Assembly (NCBI GenBank): GCA_022605955.1
Contig: JAKCOZ010000018.1
Coordinates: 8,626,001 to 8,690,000, forward strand
Direction of reading: 5' to 3'
Origin: Rallus limicola
Taxonomy: Eukaryota; Chordata; Aves; Gruiformes; Rallidae
DNA: 64,000 nt
In this document: one piece after another, positions 58,201 to 64,000 of the stretch
Layout of the letters: each line of letters opens with the position of its first letter
Numbering within the stretch: the stretch's first letter is position 1
The notes under the pieces: generated by a model
The model's input: the letters and a program-made list of their open reading frames with translations, nothing else
Told to the model about the DNA's origin: nothing
Database searches by the model: none
Program-made: the position numbers and the translations under genes

Positions 58201-59383
58201 ACAAGTTCTCTGTTTTCACTTGGATCAGAATGCCTCTTCAAGATAGGATGTAGTGGTTTGCAAAATGCAATGGACATGTTTCTTGTTTTTGTGAACCACA
58301 CAACATCCTTGGAGTTTGATCTTTAAATAATCACTTCAATATAGAATGATATACCGGCATTCACTGACGTACAGGGTATGTGTTCTGTAACATAAGAAAA
58401 AGGTGACTCACAAGCTTTTGCTTTAATTTAATAATTTGAAAGGAGGAAGGCTGAGAAGTTTGGGTCATTTGCTTGCTTGTTTTCCTGCAGGGGAAAATGT
58501 TCCATCTCATGGTTTTGACATATTTCCAAAATCTGTCCTTAGTTCAGACTGATCAAGTTACTTTTCCTCTAGCTGATTTTATATTTTTTTTAATTAGGAA
58601 AAAAAAAGTTTGTCAAAAATAGCTGTTTAAATTGTTTGAGCTAAAGAATGAAGCAGCATGCAGCAGTATCACATTGATCTACTGTTCTGGCTTGGGGAAA
58701 CAGTCTCAGCTGTGCAGTTAATATATTCAAGTATTTCCCTGTCCTGCTGCTGCTAGAAATGATGCTGATAGTGATGGTGGTTACTCTTTCTTAAATTAGT
58801 GGTTCTTGCACCGTTCTTTTGTCACTCTGCTGCCAGTGAGCTCCCAAATAGCACTGACTTTATTCATAAAAATGATGAACCAGATTTGATCTGGTAACCT
58901 ATAAATTAAAAATTCAGGAACAGGACATAGTGCCTTTAGACCGTTTCATGCTCTTATTTTGCTTTGTGTTGTTCCTTCGTACATCAGGACTGCAGAGTTC
59001 TGAAAGCTTCTGCATGTGCCTCACCTAGAAGTTACATGTCACAGACATAATGGTTGGACTTCCCCTTAAACGTCCTTTCTAACCAAAACGATTGTGTGGT
59101 TCCATGTATTGCATGTTTATGGCTTTTGACATGTATTCTTAAACCACAACCAGATGATTTCTTTTTTTCTTTCCCCTTAATTTCAGCCAATTCTTCACGA
59201 ACCATCCTGGAAGCAAACGAAGAATTTAAATCCATGTCTGGGACAATTCAGTTGGGGCGGAAGCTGATAACAAAGTACAATCGCAGGGAGCTGACGGACA
59301 AGCTGCTCATCTTCCTGGCCCTTGCCTTATTCCTGGCCACAGTGCTCTATATTCTGAAAAAAAGACTCTTTCCATTTTTGTAA
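55209..59383 (+). CDS. BNIP1: BNIP1 / SEC20 SNARE, spliced CDS
   Basis: BNIP1 (Sec20) is an ER-resident SNARE that works with syntaxin-18 in Golgi-to-ER fusion and has a BH3-like segment linked to apoptosis and ER shape. The CDS joins 55209-55292, 55418-55510, 55720-55811, 56239-56340, 57043-57161 and 59187-59383, giving 228 aa, the human length. The N-terminal region forms coils (about 1-105). The BH3-like part lies near 114-128 (LLQGRDSLRQRKTTK), and the SNARE segment near 130-200 contains ESLMGISRMM and EEFKSMSGTIQLGRKL. A single C-terminal anchor at about 203-220 (LLIFLALALFLATVLYIL) is followed by KKRLFPFL. The start has a strong context (A at -3, G at +4). The N-terminal ten residues differ most from human. 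Confidence 0.96.
55418..55510 (+). CDS. BNIP1: BNIP1 coding exon 2 (residues 29-59)
   Basis: TTCCAG acceptor after a 125-bp intron, GTGAGG donor. Encodes DIRDCPGPLSALTELNAAVK to GRIQ. Confidence 0.95.
55720..55811 (+). CDS. BNIP1: BNIP1 coding exon 3
   Basis: Encodes ELEQMAKEQDKESEKQALLR to KKQML and two bases of Ser. The acceptor is TCCAAG, less usual than CAG or TAG, but is fixed by protein homology. GTGGGT donor. Confidence 0.93.
56239..56340 (+). CDS. BNIP1: BNIP1 coding exon 4
   Basis: TTTCAG acceptor, GTATTA donor. Encodes NQAAWRKANLACKIAIDNSE to DSLRQ. Confidence 0.95.
57043..57161 (+). CDS. BNIP1: BNIP1 coding exon 5
   Basis: CTTTTCAG acceptor, GTACAC donor. Encodes KTTKESLAESASNITESLMG to EETVQTL. 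Confidence 0.95.
57162..59186 (+). other. BNIP1: BNIP1 intron 5
   Basis: An intron of 2.0 kb with a decayed CR1 3' end at 59046-59105. Nothing else recognised. Confidence 0.7.
59046..59105 (+). mobile_element. Decayed CR1 LINE 3' remnant
   Basis: TAATGGTTGGACTTCCCCTT, AAACGTCCTTTCTAACC and AAAACGATTGTGTGGTTCCA follow the CR1 3' end pattern with many changes. It lies less than 100 bp before BNIP1 exon 6. Confidence 0.55.
59187..59383 (+). CDS. BNIP1: BNIP1 coding exon 6 (SNARE end and membrane anchor)
   Basis: ATTTCAG acceptor. Encodes NSSRTILEANEEFKSMSGTI through the anchor to RLFPFL and TAA at 59381-59383. Confidence 0.96.
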
Positions 59384-59830
59384 CATTCCAGAGGTTAACT
59401 GAACTCTTACAAAAGATCAGAAAGCAATGGCGTGATAACGGTAGGGAGTTTGAATAAAAGAATAAAGGGGTATTGCAATAGCTGAAAGAGCGTTAGAGCA
59501 GGCATGACTTTATGCTGTCCCCACAGAGCGTGCAACCTGCCTAAGGAGAGCTGAAATGAGCATGAGTCAGGAAGAAGGAGATCAATGAAAGTATGGAAAG
59601 AAGAAATACCAATTTGCCTGTAGGTTTGGGGAACCAGACAAACACTTGAACTGGGCACTCAAAGGTGCTGGTCTTAACTTCACCTCCGGTTTTGCCTTGA
59701 AGTTAACCTTTGTCCTTGGCTTGGACTGGAAGTTGCTTTGCCATCTCTATGTGAGGTGCTGAGAGTAAGAGGAAGGATGGGAGAGAGAAACTCAAATACA
59801 TTCCGTTAATAAACTATTTATTGTATCTAT
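59384..59830 (+). other. BNIP1: BNIP1 3' UTR
   Basis: Non-coding sequence from the stop to AATAAA at 59808-59813. Earlier AATAAA hexamers at 59453 and 59461 could give a form with a UTR of about 100 nt. Confidence 0.7.
59453..59813 (+). terminator. BNIP1: BNIP1 poly(A) signals (proximal and distal)
   Basis: AATAAA at 59453-59458 and 59461-59466 (proximal pair) and at 59808-59813 (distal, followed by TTTATTGTATC and GT-bearing sequence). Confidence 0.65.
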
Positions 59831-62800
59831 GTAAACTGAGTTTTGTTTAAAAACAAAAATCTAATGGATTGAAAGAGCCTGAATAGCTTCCAGTGCAAAA
59901 ATTTTACTTAATACTTAATGGCAGTGCTTGCTCATGGATTGGTTTTTAATAGAGGGATAGCACACTTGCTGTCTGGCTCTGTTCCTCGGGCCATGGGAAG
60001 GCTCTGGCCAAAGCAAAAACCAGAGCCCCATTTGCTACTATTAATTAGCACAACATATTTGAGAAGCAGATGGCCAGTCTAGTTAAATCAAAAGCCTTTT
60101 CCTCCTTTTCTTTATAAAGTTCCACTTAATATTTATATTTGCAAAATGCTGTCCAGTTGTGTGTTTGAAAGGTTTTTTTCTTTATCACATGGTTGATCAT
60201 TTCTCAGTAAAACCTTTTACAATTACCTTCCCTCTCTCTTGTGCTTTAGTAACGGGAGCTTATTTGCTTCAATAACATAAATACCAACCTGCCCCGCTCC
60301 TTGTAACACCTTGAAGTAAAAACAACTGTGCATTTCTTACAACCTTCCCCTCTGGAAATTGCTTTGTTGTTTGTTCAGAGGAGGCTGGTAAGGGTGATGT
60401 TGTGTTTAGGAAATTCTCCCAGCGTGGGTAAGTACTGCCTTGTTTAAAAGGCATAGGTCTGTGTCTGGCCAGAGAAATACGGCGTCCAGGAGAGCGCAGT
60501 ATACAAGTTTACATTGAATCAGAGGCTAGGTTACCAGTGTAGGTAATGCTCAGTAACATGTTTAGAGGGAAGAGGTGAGCAGTATCTTCTCACTCTCGTA
60601 TTCATTTGCTAGGTCTCATCAGTGGGCACGATTTAAGCTTCACCAGCAGCTGCTACAAGCTCAGCTACGGACATAAGCCACAGTGACTGTAATTACCCAA
60701 CGCAGTGTACGGGACAAAGCGACTGTGGGCATTAACAATAAAAAACTGGAATTTGTCATCTAGTTCAAGGTACAGGCTCCCGGTGCCGTAAGAAAGGGTT
60801 GGGAAACTCGGCACCGGGAGTGGTGCATCCCGCAGAGGGCACTACAGCACGGGAGTCCTGCGACAGGCTGGACGGAAGGCATGTGGCTCTTCCCATACTG
60901 TCTGTTCCTCGCAGTTCAGCGCAGCATCCTCAGCCTTTCCTGGCTGGAATCAATCGACACTCTGCACGTTGCAGTTATGAATGAAAGAGATTACTGGGCT
61001 TTAACAAGAGGTTGTGCAGTCAATACTTTTCTGCTTTGAATAATGATAAAAGCCTTGCTTTGGTAGAGTGTTGTGATGAGCAGGCTGCTAACGGAGGAGA
61101 AACGTTGTGTAGTCTGTGAGTTGGGGCTACAATGGAGCAAGTTCCACCCGGCACAATGATACGGCTGCTGCGTTCACACAGTGATCTGCAGTGCCAGGCT
61201 CCTGCCCTCTTGGGAGCCCACTCATCCCTGTGCCCCTCTGCAAACACACAGAGGGATTAAAGTGTGTCCACCTGTCCCTGCTTGGAAAATGCAGCTTTAA
61301 ATACAAATAATATATGATGAGATTGTTTAGGTTATAAATACATTTCAAATGAGTTCCTGTGCAGCAGTTCCTATCCTCCACAGCAGCAACCTCAGGCAAT
61401 ACAATTGTGTCTTTGCAGACCGCTTACTGCTCCCAGGCCAGATGTAGCAGTGTGGCTTTATGTCAGCCAGCTTGAAAACAGCCTGGTCTTCCTGAAACAC
61501 GGTACTTGCAGGTGGTCAGACACTAGCTGCCTCAGTATTTCCTCCCTCGTGTTGATGTGATGTAAAAATAGGTTGTTGCTAATCTCTGAGATACTGGGAC
61601 GCTGAGCAGAGCGCTCTGCTCCCAGCAGTGATGCAGCGCGACCGGCTGCAGGAAGTCTCACTGGGTTTTATCTTTGTGACATGCTCCTGTCAGGACGTAG
61701 ATCAACCTTAAAAAAAGCAGCAGCTTTCCCACAGTGCTGAGAATTTCAGTGAAGTTCTTTTTTCAAGGGGTAATCTTTTTTGGGTGGGGATTGTACTTTA
61801 GCGCTTTGGGGGGAAGTAAAAGGTTTGTTGCTGAATGTCTTGGGATTTGCCATGGCCCCATCCTGTTACTGAAATTTTAGCTTTCAGACCTTGACCTGCT
61901 GGAACACTCTGAGAGCAAAAAATAACTTTTTAAGGACTGACCTTATGACATTTGCTTTCTGTTGCGTCCAGATTTCATTAAAAACCGGATAATAATAAAG
62001 TCCTTTTGTAAACATACCTGCCTGCTACAGTCCTTAGAGACAAGAGAAATAAGTGAAAAAAGATGAAAGGCAACTGGACCTTTTGGGAGAGGGGACGATC
62101 AGAAATCCTCCCCTGGATACTATGGGTAGATCTGCAGCACTGGGTACTTAAACCATTTCCCTCCACAGGCAGGCAGAGAGCATCCAGGCTCCTGATGGAC
62201 CACAGACCTGAAGAGAAATAATCAGTGAAGACAACGAGATAAATGTTATTTCCTCTTTGGGCTAAGAAGGGTGATTTGGTGAAGCACCATCTCTACCGTG
62301 CAAGGCCAGCCACCCCGAGTGGTGTCTCTGGAGACACCTGGCTTGCTGGTTGGGTACTAGAGCAAAGCCACAGCTGATGGTGCCTTGTAGCTCTCCTGGG
62401 TGGGAGATGCTCCATCAGCCCATACAGCCTGCAGCTGGAGCAGCTGGCTGGGTGTGCTCAAATATCCTCCCCCTGGGCTGTAGTGCAGTCTGGTTTGTTC
62501 TTCACTTACAGACCCTGTTCCTGGCTTGAAGGTAGGTTTCTATCTGATCTTTTAATGATAACTAAGTGAGAAGAGTGCTGTGGGAAGTGGATCTGGTTGT
62601 GCCTGGCTTTTGTTGTCTGATGCCTGCAGTGTTTATCCAGGGAGTGTGGAAAGTTGGGCCTGTGCAGTTCTGTGTCTGGGAGGGGAGGAGGTGTATTTGC
62701 ATCTTCTGCTTTCTGAGCAGCTCACTAGTTTCTGTGGTTACCTCTGAGTGTGAAGATGGGGCTTGAAGTGTGTGTCCTAGTGTCTTGCTTCTGCTGTGTG

Positions 62801-64000
62801 CCCAAGGCTGTGTTGTGAAGGGTAAAACTGATATTATGCTAGCCTATTTCAAAGGGAGTAGTATTTTCTTAGGTGCTTCACCCTCTATGCTGCTCTGATG
62901 AGTGCAGCAGATCCATTAGGGATACTGAAAAGGGCATGGCCTCTGCTTCCTCTGCACTTCTGGGGTCAGGCATGACTTATGGGCCAAGGGTTGGAGCCTT
63001 CCCAAGTCCAGGAGCTCTGGGGCTGCATGTCTGGGGAGCTCCAGAGAAAGATAGAAAGAGGGTTCTGAGGACACATTGTGGGGTGCTGGAGGGCTCATAC
63101 ACAAGAGAAAGCTAGCAGCGGTGCTCCTGTAGTTACCTGGACTCTTCCTCTCCCCCAGGCGTGTGTATTGAATGTGGTCACTGCAAGCTGATAGTGGGGT
63201 TCATTGTTGCAAAACAGTTGCAGTGAAAATCTCTTTCCTTCAAAGAATAACAGCCTTTTAAAACAAGGAACTACTATGAATTTAAAAAGACCAAAATCTC
63301 CCTGTCCTGGAGTTCAGGGGCTGGGATAGGCAGCTGGTAGCAATCACACAGCTGTGGGTTGATGAACTCATCAGCTGAGCAGTGGTTAACAGCCTCTGTC
63401 CTCCCAGCAAAGGGGGCTGAAGCCATTTGAAGGACCCTTGGTGTGTTGCTGCGCAGCTGGAGCCAGTTAGGGACCCGGATGGGGTGGTTCTGATGCCTCA
63501 GCAGATTTAGATGTTATTTATTAAAGAGCTGATGAGAGTCCATGTCAGGTCCTGCCGATGGAGTCCAGCTCCCTGAGATCAGTTTTCTTTCTCTGAACAC
63601 CCATGGAAAAGGAGAATGTGGCTGGAAGTTGACCCTTGGTGTGTTGGGGGCTGGATGGTGCTTATGGGTGTTTAGCTGAGCTGCTGACATGTGGTTAGTG
63701 AGCTGTGGATGCAGATGTGATCTTGGTCTCCATCCCTGCATGGCTGTAGTGGGAAGCCCATGGCCAGGGTAGCTGTCTGCCAGGTATCTGTGTTGCTGTA
63801 GGTGGGACTGAGGGCATCTCCCTGGTACATCACTGAAGTGTGCAGTGTGAAGGTCACATCCTGAGCATTTACTTAGGTGTGTATAAAGTCAAGTCACCCT
63901 TTAGTGACTGCAGTAGAACAAGAGCTGAGGGAGAGAATTGGAAATATCTTTAACACATGGTATAACTGTGCTGAAAAGACATAGTTGATCTAACCAATTA
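59831..64000. other. Intergenic, downstream of BNIP1
   Basis: About 4.2 kb with no recognised exon, RNA gene or mobile element. In human the next gene is NKX2-5, tens of kilobases away; none of its homeodomain coding sequence is present here. An 8-bp inverted repeat, GGTGTCTC/GAGACACC, lies at 62321-62338. Confidence 0.6.

Noticed and set aside
59831..64000. NKX2-5 or another downstream gene
   Set aside because: There is no homeodomain or other recognisable coding sequence, and all open frames are short.

Overview
The window is ordinary euchromatic DNA from a bird. Four complete protein-coding genes and the last exon of a fifth lie head to tail on the + strand: ERGIC1 (3' end), RPL26L1/RPL26, ATP6V0E1, CREBRF and BNIP1. 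This is the gene order I know from human 5q35 and from the matching avian region (chicken chromosome 13). The bird assignment rests on many 3'-end fragments of CR1 LINEs, on two solo LTRs of a family I associate with neoavian birds, and on short introns with CpG-rich promoters. I cannot name the species.

Layout. 1-4204 is the last intron of ERGIC1, and 4205-4312 is its terminal coding exon, followed by a 3' UTR. 8900-9760 is the CpG-island promoter of RPL26L1, with a 5'TOP-type start; its three coding exons lie between 10430 and 13324. 14150-15290 is the ATP6V0E1 promoter island; three coding exons lie between 14684 and 22676, and a separate 3' UTR exon ends near 26245. Intron 2 holds a candidate H/ACA snoRNA of the SNORA74 (U19) type. 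28500-31080 is the CREBRF island. Its putative leader exons are at about 28910-29012 and 37860-38037, eight coding exons run from 38029 to 49091, and a 3' UTR of about 5.8 kb reaches almost to the next promoter. BNIP1 starts in its own CpG island at 55209; six coding exons end at 59383. From about 59830 to the end I see no gene.

All coding exons join in frame with GT/AG boundaries. The spliced products are 145 aa (RPL26L1), 81 aa (ATP6V0E1), 638 aa (CREBRF) and 228 aa (BNIP1), each equal to or within one residue of the human length I remember. The genes share no single pathway. ERGIC1 and BNIP1 act in ER-Golgi traffic, ATP6V0E1 in organelle acidification, RPL26L1 in the 60S ribosome, and CREBRF in stress and nutrient transcription. 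I read this as conserved synteny, not an operon-like system.

I found no undescribed multi-gene system. The points most worth checking are the snoRNA candidate, a 20-bp perfect palindrome upstream of ATP6V0E1, two upstream ORFs and a TFEB-type site in CREBRF, four Pumilio elements in the proximal CREBRF 3' UTR, and CR1 fragments sitting at the edges of promoter islands. Everything was read by eye; no alignment or database search was run.
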